A stretch of DNA of 64,000 bases. Origin: Sphingopyxis sp. OPL5 (lineage in GTDB: Bacteria > Pseudomonadota > Alphaproteobacteria > Sphingomonadales > Sphingomonadaceae). The stretch spans positions 4,334,001-4,398,000 of the forward strand of contig NZ_CP060725.1 of assembly GCF_003797775.2 (NCBI RefSeq). Direction: 5' to 3'. Shown in pieces: positions 29,802 through 40,593 of the stretch. Under the pieces are notes generated by a model. It did not search any database, had not been told where the DNA came from, and saw only the letters and a list, made by a program, of their open reading frames with translations. The stretch's first letter is position 1. The number at the start of each line of letters is the position of its first letter. Position numbers and translations under genes: made by a program.

Positions 29802-30805
29802 AGGCCCTCGTCCTCACCCGCTACGGCGGCCCCGAAGCCACCGAATTGCGCGACGTCCCGGCCCCGACGCCCGGCCCCGACGACATCCTCGTCCGCGTCC
29901 ACGCCACCGGGCTCAACCCCGTCGACTTCAAGATTCGCGACGGCATGCTGAAAGTCGTGCAGGGTTATAAAATGCCCGTCGTCATGGGCAATGAATTCGC
30001 CGGAGTGGTCGAGGCGTGCGGCAAGAAAGTAACCGGCTTCGTCCCCGGCGACCGCATCTTCGCGCGCGCACCCAAGGAGCGCATGGGCGCCTTCGCCGAA
30101 CTCGCGGTCGTCCCTGCCGATCATGCTGCGTTGCTGCCTGCGTCGCTCGATTTCACCACCGCCGCCGGCGTCCCGCTCGCCGGGCTCACCGCGCTGCAGG
30201 CGCTCCGCGACGAACTCCAGCTCAAACCCGGCAGCCGCGTCTTCATTCCCGGCGGCGCGGGCGGGGTCGGCACCTTCGCGATCCAACTCGCCAAATGGCT
30301 GGGGGCAGAGGTCACCACCACCGCTTCGCCGCGCGGCCGCGACCTCGTCGAGCGGCTCGGCGCCGACCACGTCATTGATTACACGACGCAGGATTTCGCG
30401 AATGAAGTCCACGACATGGACGGCGCCTTCGACCTCATCGGCGGCGACACGCTCGCCAAATGCTTCGCCGTCGTCAAACCCGGCGCCGCCGTCGTCTCGG
30501 TCGCGGGGATGCCCGAACCGCTCACCGCGACAAAGGATCTCGGCCGCGGCGCGCTCCTCGCCGCGCTCTTCTGGTTCGCAAGCTTCGGCATCCGCGCCAA
30601 AGCCCGCAAGCATGGCGCGATCTACCGCTATCTGCTCATGCACCCCAGCGGCGCCGAGCTCGCCGAATTGGCGGCGCTTATCGAGCAAAAACGGCTCGAA
30701 CCCGTGATCGACCGCGTCTTTCCCTTCGCCGCCATCGCCGACGCGATCGCCTATCTCGAATCGGGCCGCGCCAAGGGCAAAATCGTCGTCCGGATGGTCG
30801 ACTAG
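29798..30805 (+). CDS. NADP-dependent quinone oxidoreductase-like medium-chain dehydrogenase
   Basis: A protein of 335 residues, zinc-independent MDR family. It opens with MKALVLTRYGGPEATELRDV, has the quinone-oxidoreductase motif TGLNPVDFKIRDGML in place of zinc ligands, the nucleotide-binding site IPGGAGGVGTFAIQLAKW and the downstream LGADHVIDYTTQDF. It probably reduces a quinone or enone with NADPH in the cytoplasm. It is translationally coupled to the secreted hydrolase, a combination I cannot assign to a known pathway. trpG follows after 78 bases. Confidence 0.92.
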   Translation: MKALVLTRYGGPEATELRDVPAPTPGPDDILVRVHATGLNPVDFKIRDGMLKVVQGYKMPVVMGNEFAGVVEACGKKVTGFVPGDRIFARAPKERMGAFAELAVVPADHAALLPASLDFTTAAGVPLAGLTALQALRDELQLKPGSRVFIPGGAGGVGTFAIQLAKWLGAEVTTTASPRGRDLVERLGADHVIDYTTQDFANEVHDMDGAFDLIGGDTLAKCFAVVKPGAAVVSVAGMPEPLTATKDLGRGALLAALFWFASFGIRAKARKHGAIYRYLLMHPSGAELAELAALIEQKRLEPVIDRVFPFAAIADAIAYLESGRAKGKIVVRMVD

Positions 30806-30883
30806 GCCCGAAAAGCCGGACTTGCGCCTTCCCAAGCTTCTATCCCTTCCCCCACTCCCGCAAAATCGCTACCGCCCCATCCC

Positions 30884-31474
30884 ATGATCCTCGTCATCGA
30901 CAACTACGACAGCTTCACCTTCAACCTCGTTCATTATCTGATCGAGCTGGGCGCCGAGGTGCGCGTCGAACGCAACGATGCGCTCACGGCTGCGCAGGCC
31001 CTCGCCAGCGGTGCCGATGCGATCCTCATCTCGCCCGGCCCCTGCACCCCGAACGAGGCGGGGATCAGCCTCGACCTCGTCGCCGCCTGCGCCGATGCCG
31101 CGCGGCCCTTGCTCGGCGTCTGCCTCGGACATCAGGCGATCGGCCAGCATTTCGGCGGCATCGTGCAGCGCGGCCATCTGATGCACGGCAAGACCTCGCC
31201 CGTCTGCCACGACGGCAGCGGGCTGTTCACCGGCCTGCCCTCGCCGCTCACCGCGACGCGCTACCACAGCCTCGAGGTCGTCGATATTCCCGCCAGCCTT
31301 GTCATCAACGCGACCAGCGACGACGGCGCGGTGATGGGGTTCCGCCACGCCGAGCTGCCGATCCATGGCGTCCAGTTCCACCCCGAAAGCATCGCCACCG
31401 AACATGGCCATGCGATGCTCGCCAATTTCATGGCGAGCGCGGGCCTGCCGGTGCGCGAACGCCAGTCGGCATGA
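30884..31474 (+). CDS. trpG: Anthranilate synthase component II (glutamine amidotransferase)
   Basis: Provides ammonia from glutamine to TrpE; homologues can also serve aminodeoxychorismate synthase. It has 196 residues. The triad is visible: Cys in [17 protein letters not shown], and His/Glu in [14 protein letters not shown]. The N-terminal [19 protein letters not shown] is typical. Its stop overlaps the trpD start by four bases. Confidence 0.96.
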   Translation: MILVIDNYDSFTFNLVHYLIELGAEVRVERNDALTAAQALASGADAILISPGPCTPNEAGISLDLVAACADAARPLLGVCLGHQAIGQHFGGIVQRGHLMHGKTSPVCHDGSGLFTGLPSPLTATRYHSLEVVDIPASLVINATSDDGAVMGFRHAELPIHGVQFHPESIATEHGHAMLANFMASAGLPVRERQSA

Positions 31475-32469
31475 GCCGCTTCGGTCCCTTCCCCGATCCG
31501 GCCGCGCTGCTCGATCATGACGAGGCCGCGCACGCCTTTGCGACGATGCTCGACGGCGGCGGCAGCGACGACGATATCGCCGGCTTCCTGGCCGCGCTGT
31601 CCGACCGCGGCGAGACGATGGTCGAAATCGCCGCCGCGGCGCAGGCAATGCGCGACCGGCTGATCGCGATCGAGGCCCCTGCGGGCGCGATCGACGTCTG
31701 TGGCACCGGCGGCGACGGCCATCATACACTGAACGTCTCGACCGCGGTCGCCATTGTCGTGGCAGCATGCGAGGTTCCGGTCGCAAAGCACGGAAATCGT
31801 GCCGCTTCGTCGAAATCCGGTGCCGCCGATACCTTGGAAGCCCTCGGCCTCGACATGGACCGCGCCGACCATATGGCGCAGGAACAGCTTGCCGACCTCG
31901 GCATCTGCTTCCTCTTCGCGGGAACCCGGCATCCGGCGATGAAGCGCATCATGCCGATCCGCAAGGCGCTCGGCCGCCGGACCATCTTCAACCTGATGGG
32001 CCCGCTCGCCAACCCCGCGCGCGTCACGCGCCAGCTCGTCGGCATCGCGCGCCCCGCCTATGTCCCCGTCTATGCCGAGGCGCTGCACCGGCTCGACACC
32101 GAGCATTCGCGCGTGATTTCGGGTGACGAAGGCCTCGACGAACTGTCGCTCGCCGGCGGCAACGAGGTCGCGGTGGTCACCCCCGAAGGCGTCGTCATGC
32201 AGCGCAGCCACGCCGCCGACGCGGGCCTGCCGACACGCCCGCTCGAGGAACTGCGCGGCGGCGACGCCGCTTTTAATGCGAAGGCCCTGCGCGGCCTTCT
32301 CCAGGGCGAGCCCGGTGCCTATCGCGACGCCGTCCTCTACAACGCCGCCGAGGCGCTCCTCGTCGCAGGCGCGGTCCGGACGCGAACCGAAGGCGTCGAG
32401 GAAGCCGCCGAAGCGATCGACAAGGGCCTCGCCAACGCACTGCTCGACTGCTGGATCGCTTACAAATGA
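31471..32469 (+). CDS. trpD: Anthranilate phosphoribosyltransferase
   Basis: Transfers phosphoribose from PRPP to anthranilate. It has 332 residues. The PRPP/anthranilate motifs are visible: [38 protein letters not shown], and [20 protein letters not shown] with [10 protein letters not shown]. The ATG at 31471 overlaps the trpG stop, and its own end overlaps the trpC start by four bases, so trpG-trpD-trpC are translationally coupled. Parts of the open frame upstream of 31471 are not coding in this phase. Confidence 0.97.
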   Translation: MSRFGPFPDPAALLDHDEAAHAFATMLDGGGSDDDIAGFLAALSDRGETMVEIAAAAQAMRDRLIAIEAPAGAIDVCGTGGDGHHTLNVSTAVAIVVAACEVPVAKHGNRAASSKSGAADTLEALGLDMDRADHMAQEQLADLGICFLFAGTRHPAMKRIMPIRKALGRRTIFNLMGPLANPARVTRQLVGIARPAYVPVYAEALHRLDTEHSRVISGDEGLDELSLAGGNEVAVVTPEGVVMQRSHAADAGLPTRPLEELRGGDAAFNAKALRGLLQGEPGAYRDAVLYNAAEALLVAGAVRTRTEGVEEAAEAIDKGLANALLDCWIAYK

Positions 32470-33251
32470 ACAAACTCACCCAGATCCTCGCCACGAAGGC
32501 CGAAGAAGTCGCCGAACGCCGCCAGTCGCGAACGATGGCCGATCTCGACGGCATCGACGCCGGCCCGGTGCGCGGCTTCGCCGCCGCGCTGCAGGCAAAG
32601 ATCGACGCCGGCGGCTTCGCGCTGATCGCCGAAATCAAGAAAGCTTCGCCGTCCAAGGGATTGATTCGCGAAGATTTCGATCCGACCGACCATGCCCGCG
32701 CCTATCAGGCCGGCGGCGCGGCGTGCCTCTCGGTGCTCACCGACGCACCTTATTTCCAGGGCCATGAAGAATTTCTGATCGCCGCGCGCACCGCATGCGA
32801 CCTGCCGGTGCTGCGCAAGGATTTCATGATCGACCCCTGGCAGGTCGCCGAAGCACGCTCGATCGGCGCCGACGCGATCCTGATCATCGTCGCCGCGCTG
32901 GAAGACGCCGAGATGCAGGCCATCGAGGCCGCGGCGATCGAACGCGGCATGGACGTCCTCGTCGAGGTTCATGACGAAGCCGAGCTAAGCCGCGCGCTGA
33001 CCGCGCTCCAGTCGCGCCTGATCGGCGTCAACAACCGCGATTTGCGTACGTTCGAGACCGACCTCGCGGTCACCGAACGCGTCGCGAAACTGGTGCCCGC
33101 CGGCACGCTGCTCGTCGGCGAAAGCGGCATCGCCACTCACGCCGACTGCCAGCGCCTCGCGGCCAGCGGCGTGAAAAGCTTCCTCGTCGGTGAAAGCCTG
33201 ATGCGACAGGACGATGTGGCGACGGCGACGAAGGCGTTGCTGGAAGGATAG
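32466..33251 (+). CDS. trpC: Indole-3-glycerol phosphate synthase
   Basis: Ring closure of carboxyphenylaminodeoxyribulose phosphate to indole-3-glycerol phosphate. It has 261 residues. The TIM-barrel motifs [46 protein letters not shown] and [15 protein letters not shown] are complete. This is the single-function TrpC; trpF is not fused and not in this window. A 146-base palindromic element starts 34 bases after its stop and may end the trp transcript. Confidence 0.97.
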   Translation: MNKLTQILATKAEEVAERRQSRTMADLDGIDAGPVRGFAAALQAKIDAGGFALIAEIKKASPSKGLIREDFDPTDHARAYQAGGAACLSVLTDAPYFQGHEEFLIAARTACDLPVLRKDFMIDPWQVAEARSIGADAILIIVAALEDAEMQAIEAAAIERGMDVLVEVHDEAELSRALTALQSRLIGVNNRDLRTFETDLAVTERVAKLVPAGTLLVGESGIATHADCQRLAASGVKSFLVGESLMRQDDVATATKALLEG

Positions 33252-33591
33252 CGTCTACTTCGGGGTGGGGAGCGGACATCCCCAATCCTCCCTGTCGCGA
33301 AGCGATGGGGAGGTGGCAGCCCGCAGGGCTGACGGAGGGGCCGACGCCGTAGGCGTCGCGCTACCTTTCAGCCCCTCCACCACCGCTTGCGGCGGTCTCC
33401 CTCCCCATGGCCTGCGGCCACAGGGAGGATCTCTCTACGGCCGCTTCCGCCCGTAAGCGGTCTTCGTAACCCGCAGCAAAACCAGCTCGCTCCCATCACC
33501 GACGGGCATCCTATACGAACCGGTAATGTCTCGCCGGTTACAGCAGGCGGTTACAAGAATCGGATCGACACCGGGAACCAGGGAACGAACG
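33252..33591. other. Interval between trpC and the exported protein gene
   Basis: A 340-base stretch without a supported gene. Most of it is the large palindromic element at 33285-33430. The remaining 160 bases lead to the ATG at 33592 and show no clear promoter; GGGA lies just upstream of that ATG. Confidence 0.6.
33285..33430. repeat. Large imperfect palindrome (possible cruciform) after trpC
   Basis: Ends ATCCTCCCTG (33285-33294) and CAGGGAGGAT (33421-33430) are perfect inverted copies. Further paired blocks lie inside: ATGGGGAGG with CCTCCCCAT, GGAGGGG with CCCCTCC, and a central GCGACGCC-type stem around GACGCCGTAGGCGTC. Small self-complementary units such as AGCCCGCAGGGCT, CCGCTTGCGG and TGGCCTGCGGCCA lie along the arms. 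It is a different type from the other repeats. Confidence 0.8.
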
Positions 33592-34464
33592 ATGGCGGGA
33601 ATCAATCGGCTATCATGGCTTTTGGCGCTACCGATGACCCTCCCGTTGCTCGTTCAGGCGGCATCGGCACAGGAGGGTGGCTCGGCCCAAGCGGCCGAAT
33701 GGCCGAAAACCATGTATCAATGTCGTCACCGCGCGCCCCTCGACGGCTTCGGCGGCACGCTCGAATTCGACACGCTGTACACTGAAGCGGGCGCGATCTT
33801 TTCCGAAACCGGCCGATGGACGTCCGATTATCTACCCAGACGCGCCCCGCCCCTCCCGGCCGGCCTGATGGCGGAACGGTCCATCATCCTCCCCGCCGGA
33901 CAGCCAAGCGGCATGACGGTCATGATCGAATGGCCCGGCGGCAATGTCTGGGACAAGACGCCTACGCCCGATCCGTCTGCCAAAGCGATGATCCGCATCG
34001 TCAATATCGACGGCGTCGCCCGGTCGATGCGGAAAAAGGAGCGCTGGCACCAATCGGTCGTGGTCCGCAACAGCGAAGTCCTCCCCTACGCGAACGGCAA
34101 TGACCGCATGCTTTTCCTCAGCCCGCTCGAGCCCGCGCTGATCAGCAATTATGGCGGTACCTCCAACATGGACCTGACGATGCCGGTCGCGAACCTCCTG
34201 GCTTGGGGCAGCGGGCTCGAGGCGCTGACGGTCTTCGATGTATTCGTCGAACCCCGGAAATACGACCCGCATAGTTTTCCCAACGGACCCGCCGGACCGA
34301 TGCGGGTCGTCGGCGAATATCACATCGACATGACCGCGCTCGCCGCAGGCTTCGACAAGATCCGTGCCGAGCACCGGTGGTGGCGCGCCGGCCTCGCCGA
34401 TTTCAAGACGCGCTGCGAAGCGACGCAGGTGTCGGACCCATCGCTGGAAATCATCGTCACCTGA
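33592..34464 (+). CDS. Exported protein of unknown function
   Basis: A protein of 290 residues with a signal peptide ending near PLLVQAASAQEGG. The mature part is mainly beta, with no membrane helix and no motif I recognise. Trp-rich pieces include EWPKTMYQCRHRAPL and KKERWHQSVVVRN, and one cysteine pair is possible (YQCRH and KTRCEATQ). I chose ATG 33592, which has GGGA upstream; the frame is open from 33526. It separates trpC from moaC, where neither neighbour suggests a role. Confidence 0.7.
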   Translation: MAGINRLSWLLALPMTLPLLVQAASAQEGGSAQAAEWPKTMYQCRHRAPLDGFGGTLEFDTLYTEAGAIFSETGRWTSDYLPRRAPPLPAGLMAERSIILPAGQPSGMTVMIEWPGGNVWDKTPTPDPSAKAMIRIVNIDGVARSMRKKERWHQSVVVRNSEVLPYANGNDRMLFLSPLEPALISNYGGTSNMDLTMPVANLLAWGSGLEALTVFDVFVEPRKYDPHSFPNGPAGPMRVVGEYHIDMTALAAGFDKIRAEHRWWRAGLADFKTRCEATQVSDPSLEIIVT

Positions 34465-34521
34465 CCGCCTGTCATTATCTCTACTTGCCTTTCCTCCGCA
34501 GCGTTGCTTCGCTTCATCGCC

Positions 34522-34995
34522 ATGACCCAACGCCCGACTCATCTCGACGAAAGCGGCGCCGCCCATATGGTCGACGTCGGCGCCAAGCCCGCAACCGCGC
34601 GCCGCGCCGTCGCCACCGGCCGCATCACCATGTCCCCTGCGGCGCTCGAAGCCATCCGCACCGGCAACGCGCCCAAGGGCGACGTCCTCTCGACCGCGCG
34701 CATCGCCGGGATTATGGGCGCCAAGCGCACCGCCGACCTCATCCCGCTCTGCCATCCTCTCGCGCTCACCAAGGTCGGCGTCGAGTTCGAATGGGAGGAA
34801 ACCGGCATTTCGGTCACCGCGACCGCCGCGACCACGGGGCCGACGGGGGTCGAGATGGAAGCGCTCACCGCCACCTCGGTCGCGCTGCTCACCCTCTACG
34901 ACATGGCGAAGGCGCTCGACCGCGCGATGATGATCGGGGATATTCGTTTGCTCGAAAAGAGCGGCGGCCGCTCGGGCGACTGGCGCGCCGAATGA
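34522..34995 (+). CDS. moaC: Cyclic pyranopterin monophosphate synthase
   Basis: Converts 3',8-cyclo-7,8-dihydro-GTP to cyclic pyranopterin monophosphate, the second step of molybdenum cofactor synthesis. It has 157 residues. Motifs are complete: [59 protein letters not shown] and the C-terminal Lys segment [10 protein letters not shown]. The ATG at 34522 begins [10 protein letters not shown]. It overlaps moeA by four bases. Confidence 0.96.
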   Translation: MTQRPTHLDESGAAHMVDVGAKPATARRAVATGRITMSPAALEAIRTGNAPKGDVLSTARIAGIMGAKRTADLIPLCHPLALTKVGVEFEWEETGISVTATAATTGPTGVEMEALTATSVALLTLYDMAKALDRAMMIGDIRLLEKSGGRSGDWRAE

Positions 34996-36182
34996 GCAAG
35001 CTGCTCCCCGTCGAGGAGGCGCAGGCACGCCTGCTCGCGCTCCGCGCGCCGCTGGCGCCCGAGAATATCGCCTTTTCCGAATCGCTTGGCCGCTATCTTT
35101 CGCACGATGTCATCGCATTGCGCGACCAGCCCGCGGCGCCGCTTTCGGCGATGGACGGTTATGCGATCCGTTTCGCCGACCTGCCGGGACCATGGACGAT
35201 CATCGGCGAGGTCGCCGCAGGCTCCGCGCCCGTCCTGCCCCTCGGCGCGGGTCAGGCGATCCGCATCTTCACCGGCGCGATGGTCCCCCACGACGCCGAC
35301 ACGGTCATCCTGCAGGAAGATGTCGCCGCCGACGGCACGGTCCTGACGCTGACCGGCGATGGCCCGGAGGCCCAGGGCGCCCATATTCGCGACCGCGCCA
35401 GCGACTTCGCGACCGGCGCCATGCTCGTCGCCGCCGGAACCCGGCTCAACGCCGGTGCGATCGCCGCGGCGATCATGGGTGGCGACGCGCAGCTTGTGGT
35501 CGGCGCCCGCCCGCGTGTCGCGATCCTCACCACCGGCGACGAACTCGTCCAGCCGGGCCGTGCGCTCGCGCCCGGCCAGATCCCCGACAGCAACGGCACG
35601 ATGCTCGCCGCGATGCTCGCCGCCGAGCCCGCCGTGGTCAGCATCCCGCTCCACATCCGCGACGACCGTGAAATTTTATCCAAGGTATTAAAAGACCTGG
35701 CGCGACGTCACGACGTCATCGTCACCGTCGGCGGCGCCTCGGTCGGCGATCACGACCATGTCCGCGGCGCGCTCGACGATGCCGGCGGGCGGCTCGATTT
35801 CTGGAAGATCGCGATGCGCCCCGGCAAGCCGCTGATCGCGGGCACGCTCGGCGACGCGCTGCTGCTTGGCCTGCCCGGCAACCCCTCGTCGGCCTTCGTT
35901 ACTGCGACCCTGTTCCTGCTCCCCCTCGTCCGCCATCTCGCCGGCGCGCGAGCCCCGCTCCCGCAACTGCGCAGGGCCCCGCTCGCGGCCCCCCTCGGCC
36001 CCGGCGGCGCGCGACGCGACTATTTGCGCGGACGGATCGACGGCGGCCTTCTCTCGCCCTTCGACGGACAGGACAGCGGCCGCACCTTTCCGCTCGCTGC
36101 GGCGAATGCGCTCGTCATCCGCGAGATCGGTGCGCCGTCCCGCGCGGCGGGCGACGCGGCGGATTATATCGACATCGCTTGA
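34992..36182 (+). CDS. moeA: Molybdopterin molybdenumtransferase
   Basis: Inserts molybdate into adenylated molybdopterin. It has 396 residues. Visible motifs are [16 protein letters not shown] (MoeA N-terminal), [30 protein letters not shown] and [27 protein letters not shown] and the [14 protein letters not shown] segment. moaC, moeA and the lexA gene that follows run on one strand, with the lexA SOS box starting 14 bases after the moeA stop codon. Confidence 0.96.
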   Translation: MSKLLPVEEAQARLLALRAPLAPENIAFSESLGRYLSHDVIALRDQPAAPLSAMDGYAIRFADLPGPWTIIGEVAAGSAPVLPLGAGQAIRIFTGAMVPHDADTVILQEDVAADGTVLTLTGDGPEAQGAHIRDRASDFATGAMLVAAGTRLNAGAIAAAIMGGDAQLVVGARPRVAILTTGDELVQPGRALAPGQIPDSNGTMLAAMLAAEPAVVSIPLHIRDDREILSKVLKDLARRHDVIVTVGGASVGDHDHVRGALDDAGGRLDFWKIAMRPGKPLIAGTLGDALLLGLPGNPSSAFVTATLFLLPLVRHLAGARAPLPQLRRAPLAAPLGPGGARRDYLRGRIDGGLLSPFDGQDSGRTFPLAAANALVIREIGAPSRAAGDAADYIDIA

Positions 36183-36195
36183 CAAGTTCGCTTCT

Positions 36196-36210
36196 GTTCC
36201 ATTATCGTTC
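36196..36210 (+). promoter_or_regulatory. SOS box (LexA operator) of lexA
   Basis: GTTCCATTATCGTTC is a direct repeat GTTC-N7-GTTC, the operator bound by LexA in alphaproteobacteria. It lies 38 bases upstream of the lexA ATG, in the expected place for autoregulation. Confidence 0.85.
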
Positions 36211-36247
36211 TCCTTATGTCCGAAACCGGCATCATGGAGAACGCCCG

Positions 36248-36931
36248 ATGTTGACCGCCAAGCAGCATGAACTGCTCCACTTCATCCAGCAAAAGCTCGA
36301 CGCGAGCGGCATCTCGCCGTCGTTCGAGGAGATGAAGGAGGCGCTCGGGCTCAAATCCAAATCGGGAATCCACCGCCTGATCAGCGCGCTCGAGGAGCGC
36401 GGCTTCCTCCGCCGCCTCCCCAACCGCGCCCGCGCGCTCGAGGTCGTCAAGCTTCCCGAGGGCGGCAAGGCGGCCGTCAGCACCGATCGCGACAATGTCG
36501 TGCCGCTGCGCAAGCCCGCCCCGGCGATGCGCCCGATCGCCGCGAACGACATCGTCGAGGTCCCGCTCCACGGCAAGATCGCCGCGGGTGTGCCGATCGA
36601 GGCGTTCGAAAATCATGACAATCTCGCGGTCCCCGCCGCGCTGCTTGGTTCGGGCGAACATTATGCGCTCGAAGTGTCGGGCGACTCGATGGTCGAGGCC
36701 GGCATCTTCGACGGCGATTATGCGCTGATCCAAAAGGTCAGCACCGCGCGCGAAGGCGATATCGTCGTCGCGCTCGTCGACGGGCAGGATGCGACGCTCA
36801 AATATTTCCGCCGCGAGGGCAAGATGATCCGTCTCGATCCCGCGAACAGTGCCTATGAGCCGCAGCGCTACGCCGCCGAGCGCGTCATCGTGCAAGGGAA
36901 GTTGTCGGGACTGCTTCGTCGTTACCACTGA
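36248..36931 (+). CDS. lexA: LexA repressor
   Basis: Represses the DNA-damage response and cleaves itself on RecA filaments. It has 227 residues, with the N-terminal winged helix [20 protein letters not shown] and [16 protein letters not shown], a variable linker (about 65-100), and the peptidase domain. The cleavage site is Ala113-Gly114 ([10 protein letters not shown]), and the catalytic pair is Ser147 (SGDSMVEAG) and Lys185 ([10 protein letters not shown]). The ATG at 36248 follows the SOS box. Its last 47 bases overlap the convergent comEC gene. Confidence 0.97.
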   Translation: MLTAKQHELLHFIQQKLDASGISPSFEEMKEALGLKSKSGIHRLISALEERGFLRRLPNRARALEVVKLPEGGKAAVSTDRDNVVPLRKPAPAMRPIAANDIVEVPLHGKIAAGVPIEAFENHDNLAVPAALLGSGEHYALEVSGDSMVEAGIFDGDYALIQKVSTAREGDIVVALVDGQDATLKYFRREGKMIRLDPANSAYEPQRYAAERVIVQGKLSGLLRRYH

Positions 36932-39032
36932 CCTGCGGCGGGCGGCGCCACATATGCTCGTCGCCCGCGCCTAACGCCGTCACCGCGCGCGGCCGATCGC
37001 CGAGGTAAAGCGCCAGCCCGCCGGTCTGCGGCAAGGTATCGCGGTCGATCGTCAGCCAGCGCCCGGCGCATTCGCGCGGCAGCCAGCGCTCGCTGATCAC
37101 CACATCGGCCGCGGCGCACGCCGCCGCCATGTCCGCCCCCTCGATCCGGTCGCGCCCGCGCGCCGCCAGGATGGTGCGCCCATCCTGCGTCCAGCGACAG
37201 AAATCGCGGTTGCAGGCGACATGATCGAGGTCGGTGAGCGCGGCGAGCGGCGCATCGATGCCCGCCGCCTCGGCCACCGCGTCGCGCACATAATCCCCCG
37301 CCCGCTCGCGCAGCAACGCATAGCTGCCGTCGGGTTGTGCCGCGGCGATATGCTTGCCGTCGCCGGTAATCAGCACATCGGGCCGCGGCTGGGCGAGCAG
37401 GACGGCCATGCCGAGGACCAGCGGCACCGCCCCCGCCCAACGCCAGCGCGTCCGCCACAGCAGCAGCCATATCCCGCCGAAGATCGCGAGGCCGAAACCC
37501 CAGGGCGGGAACACCGGCAGCGTCGCGACCGCGCCGGGCGCATCGGCGACGCTGTGCGCGAGCCAGATCAGGGCGTTCAGCGCCTGCTCGGCGACCCACC
37601 AGAAGGGCGCGCCGAGCCCGACGCTGTCGAACAGCAAAGCCAGCGCCTCGGCGGGCATGATGACAAAGGTCGTCAGCGGGATCGCGACGACATTGGCGAG
37701 CGCGCCATAGAGCCCCGCCTTGTGGAAATGGAACAGCGCGATCGGCGCCAGCGCGACCTCGACCGCGAGCCCGGTGATCACCAGTCCCGCGACCCCGCGT
37801 CCCAGGCGAAACACCCATGGCTCCTCGCGCCGCGCCATGAACCGCTGCATCGCGCGGCTTTCGTGGAGCGCGACGATCGCGGTGATCGCCGCGAAACTCA
37901 GCTGGAAACTCGGCCCCGCCAGCGATTCGGGGCGCCAGATCAGCACAATCAGCGCGCCCGCCGCGACCAGCCGCAGCGTCAGCGCCTCGCGCCCGAGCAG
38001 AAAGGCGATCAGCACCAGCAGCGCGGCGATGAACGAGCGCAAGGTCGGCACCTCGGCCCCCGCGAGCAACGTATACCCCCCGCCCGCCAGCGCTGCGACC
38101 GCCGCCGCCAGCGGCAGCACATAGCCCGCCAGCGCCAGCCGCCGACTGAGCGCGAGCAGGCTCATCGCGATCAGCATTGCAAAGGTCACCACCGCGGTCA
38201 CATGCAGCCCGCTGATCGACAGCAAATGCGCCAGCCCGCTCCGCCGCATCGCCTCCTCGTCGGCCTCGCTGATCGCGCCGCGATCGCCCGCGACGAGCGC
38301 CGCGGCGATCCCCCCTGCCGATCCGTCGATCTGCCCGTGGATATGATCGCTCAGCCGCGCGCGCAGCGTCTGCACCCCGTCCCCCGCGCCCGGCGCCCGC
38401 CCGATCTCGCCGAGGACCGTGCCGACCGCGCCGATCCGGTCGAACCAGGCGCGCTGCGCGAAATCATAGCCGCCGGGCAGGCTCGCGGTCGGCGGCGGCA
38501 TCAACCGCGCGCGCAGCCCGATCGCCTCGCCCGGCGCGATGCCCTTGCCCTGTTCGCCCGCCGCGGTGATCCGCAACCGCGGCGGCAGATCGGGTCGCTT
38601 CAGCGGCCGCACGATCAGCCGGACCTGGTCCTTCGCCGGCAGCGGCTCGACGCTTTCGACGCTCGCCGAAAATTCGGTTACCACCGGCAGCGCCAGCACG
38701 GGCGCCGACAGCCATAGTGCTCGCCCCCACACGAGCAACAGCCCCAGCGCCATCACCGCGCATTCGACGACGACCGCGCGCCCGAACCGGCGTTGCCAGC
38801 CGATCAGCAGCCCGGCGAGCGCGCCGGCGCCCAGCACCAGCAGCAGCCCGATCCAGTGGGTCCGGGTGGGCAGCGCGAACCAGGCGGCGATCCCCGCGCC
38901 AAGCGCGACCGGCAGCCAAAGCGCGATCCGTTCGCGCTCGGCATCGAGCCGCGCTTCGATCGACTCGGGCATGCGCCGCACCATCGCCGCCGCGCGCAAA
39001 CCAATGGGCGTTTGAAGCGGCCTTGTCGCCAT
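36885..39032 (-). CDS. ComEC/Rec2-family membrane protein
   Basis: A polytopic protein of 715 residues of the DNA-uptake channel family. The N-terminal membrane helices and OB-like DUF4131 domain (about 40-190) are followed by the Competence domain, with the signature [20 protein letters not shown] and [20 protein letters not shown]. The C-terminal about 150 residues are a compact soluble domain with Cys pairs ([18 protein letters not shown]) but without the HxHxDH metallo-beta-lactamase nuclease motif. No other competence genes are here. The gene is convergent with lexA, overlapping it by 47 bases, and divergent from gltX. Confidence 0.9.
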   Translation of the reverse strand: MATRPLQTPIGLRAAAMVRRMPESIEARLDAERERIALWLPVALGAGIAAWFALPTRTHWIGLLLVLGAGALAGLLIGWQRRFGRAVVVECAVMALGLLLVWGRALWLSAPVLALPVVTEFSASVESVEPLPAKDQVRLIVRPLKRPDLPPRLRITAAGEQGKGIAPGEAIGLRARLMPPPTASLPGGYDFAQRAWFDRIGAVGTVLGEIGRAPGAGDGVQTLRARLSDHIHGQIDGSAGGIAAALVAGDRGAISEADEEAMRRSGLAHLLSISGLHVTAVVTFAMLIAMSLLALSRRLALAGYVLPLAAAVAALAGGGYTLLAGAEVPTLRSFIAALLVLIAFLLGREALTLRLVAAGALIVLIWRPESLAGPSFQLSFAAITAIVALHESRAMQRFMARREEPWVFRLGRGVAGLVITGLAVEVALAPIALFHFHKAGLYGALANVVAIPLTTFVIMPAEALALLFDSVGLGAPFWWVAEQALNALIWLAHSVADAPGAVATLPVFPPWGFGLAIFGGIWLLLWRTRWRWAGAVPLVLGMAVLLAQPRPDVLITGDGKHIAAAQPDGSYALLRERAGDYVRDAVAEAAGIDAPLAALTDLDHVACNRDFCRWTQDGRTILAARGRDRIEGADMAAACAAADVVISERWLPRECAGRWLTIDRDTLPQTGGLALYLGDRPRAVTALGAGDEHMWRRPPQVSGNDEAVPTTSLAR

Positions 39033-39102
39033 GCTAGGGGCACCCCCGATCCCCGTCCCCGCCGTCCGCGGGGACCCGCAAAACTGAGTGAAAGAGGCCG
39101 TT

Positions 39103-40557
39103 GTGGCAACCGAAAATCAAACCATATCCGGCGAAGCGACCGGCGCCGATGTGGTGACGCGCTTCGCGCCGTCGCCCACGGGTTTCCTCCACATCGGCGG
39201 CGCGCGCACCGCGCTGTTCAACTGGCTGTTCGCGCGCCACCACGGCGGCAAGTTCCTGCTGCGCATCGAGGATACCGACCGCGCGCGCTCGACCGACGCG
39301 GCGATCGACGCGATCCTCGACGGGATGCGCTGGCTCGACCTCGATTGGGACGGCGACACCGTCTATCAATTCGCTCGCGCCGACCGCCATGCCGATGTCG
39401 CCGCGCAGCTGCTCGCCAAGGGCGATGCCTATCGCTGCTATCTGACCCAGGACGAACTCGCCGCGATGCGCGCCGAGGCCCAGGAAAAGCGCCTGCCCTT
39501 CCGCGTCCGCAGCCCTTGGCGCGACCGGAACGACGGCGACCCCGCCGTGCCGCACGTCGTCCGCCTGCGCGCGCCGCAGGACGGCGCGGTGACGATTCCG
39601 GACAAGGTCCAGGGCGACGTCACCGTCCAGAACGCCGAGCTCGACGACTTCGTCCTGCTGCGCAGCGACGGCACCCCGACCTATATGCTCAGCGTCGTTG
39701 TCGACGACAATGACATGGGCGTCACCCATGTCATCCGCGGCGACGACCATCTCAACAACGCCTTCCGCCAGCTCGCGCTGATCCGCGCGATGGACTGGCG
39801 CGAGCCCGTTTACGCGCACGTCCCGCTGATCCACGGCGCCGACGGCGCGAAGCTGTCGAAACGCCACGGCGCGCTCGGCGTCGACGCCTATCGAGACGAA
39901 TTGGGCTATCTGCCCGAGGCGGTTAACAATTATCTGCTCCGCCTCGGCTGGGGCCATGGCGACGACGAGATCATCAGCCGCGCGCAGGCGACCGAGTGGT
40001 TCGACCTCGCGCATGTCGGCCGTTCGCCGTCGCGCTTCGACTTCAAGAAGCTCGAAAATCTCAACGGCCATTATCTGCGCGAAGCCGACGACGCCCGCCT
40101 CGCCGCGCTCGTCGCGCCGATGACCGGCACGCTTCTCGGCCGCGATCTCTCCGCCGCCGATCAGGCGCTGCTCGCGCAGGCGATGCCCGCGCTCAAGCCG
40201 CGCGCCAAGACGCTGCACGAGATCGCCGACGGCGCGACCTTCCTCTTCGCCGACGAACCGCTGGCGATGGACGAGAAGGCCGCAGCGGTGCTACAGGACG
40301 CACCGGAGGGGATGCTCGCTTCGGTCGCCGACCGTTTGCGCGCGCTGTCCGGCTGGTCGCAAGACACGGTGGAGGCCGCAATTCGCGAAGAGAGCGAAGC
40401 GGCCGGCGTCGGGCTCGGGAAACTGGCCCAACCGCTGCGGGCGGCCCTGACCGGGCGGACCGTATCGCCGGGGATTTTCGACGTGCTGCTGCTGCTGGGC
40501 CGCGATGCCAGCCTGGCGCGACTTGACGCAGCGCACAATAATCCGGCAGGGGCGTAG
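39103..40557 (+). CDS. gltX: Glutamate--tRNA ligase
   Basis: Charges tRNA-Glu. It has 484 residues with a class I Rossmann core: HIGH-type motif [25 protein letters not shown]-type motif [14 protein letters not shown], and an anticodon-binding C-terminal half. The intact [12 protein letters not shown] segment is typical. I chose GTG 39103, which has AAGAGG five bases upstream; GTG 39088 is an alternative without such a site. It precedes gltA on the same strand after 36 bases. Confidence 0.96.
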   Translation: MATENQTISGEATGADVVTRFAPSPTGFLHIGGARTALFNWLFARHHGGKFLLRIEDTDRARSTDAAIDAILDGMRWLDLDWDGDTVYQFARADRHADVAAQLLAKGDAYRCYLTQDELAAMRAEAQEKRLPFRVRSPWRDRNDGDPAVPHVVRLRAPQDGAVTIPDKVQGDVTVQNAELDDFVLLRSDGTPTYMLSVVVDDNDMGVTHVIRGDDHLNNAFRQLALIRAMDWREPVYAHVPLIHGADGAKLSKRHGALGVDAYRDELGYLPEAVNNYLLRLGWGHGDDEIISRAQATEWFDLAHVGRSPSRFDFKKLENLNGHYLREADDARLAALVAPMTGTLLGRDLSAADQALLAQAMPALKPRAKTLHEIADGATFLFADEPLAMDEKAAAVLQDAPEGMLASVADRLRALSGWSQDTVEAAIREESEAAGVGLGKLAQPLRAALTGRTVSPGIFDVLLLLGRDASLARLDAAHNNPAGA

Positions 40558-40593
40558 CCACAGCGACTCCCGCCGCCACAACAGGGGAAGAAT

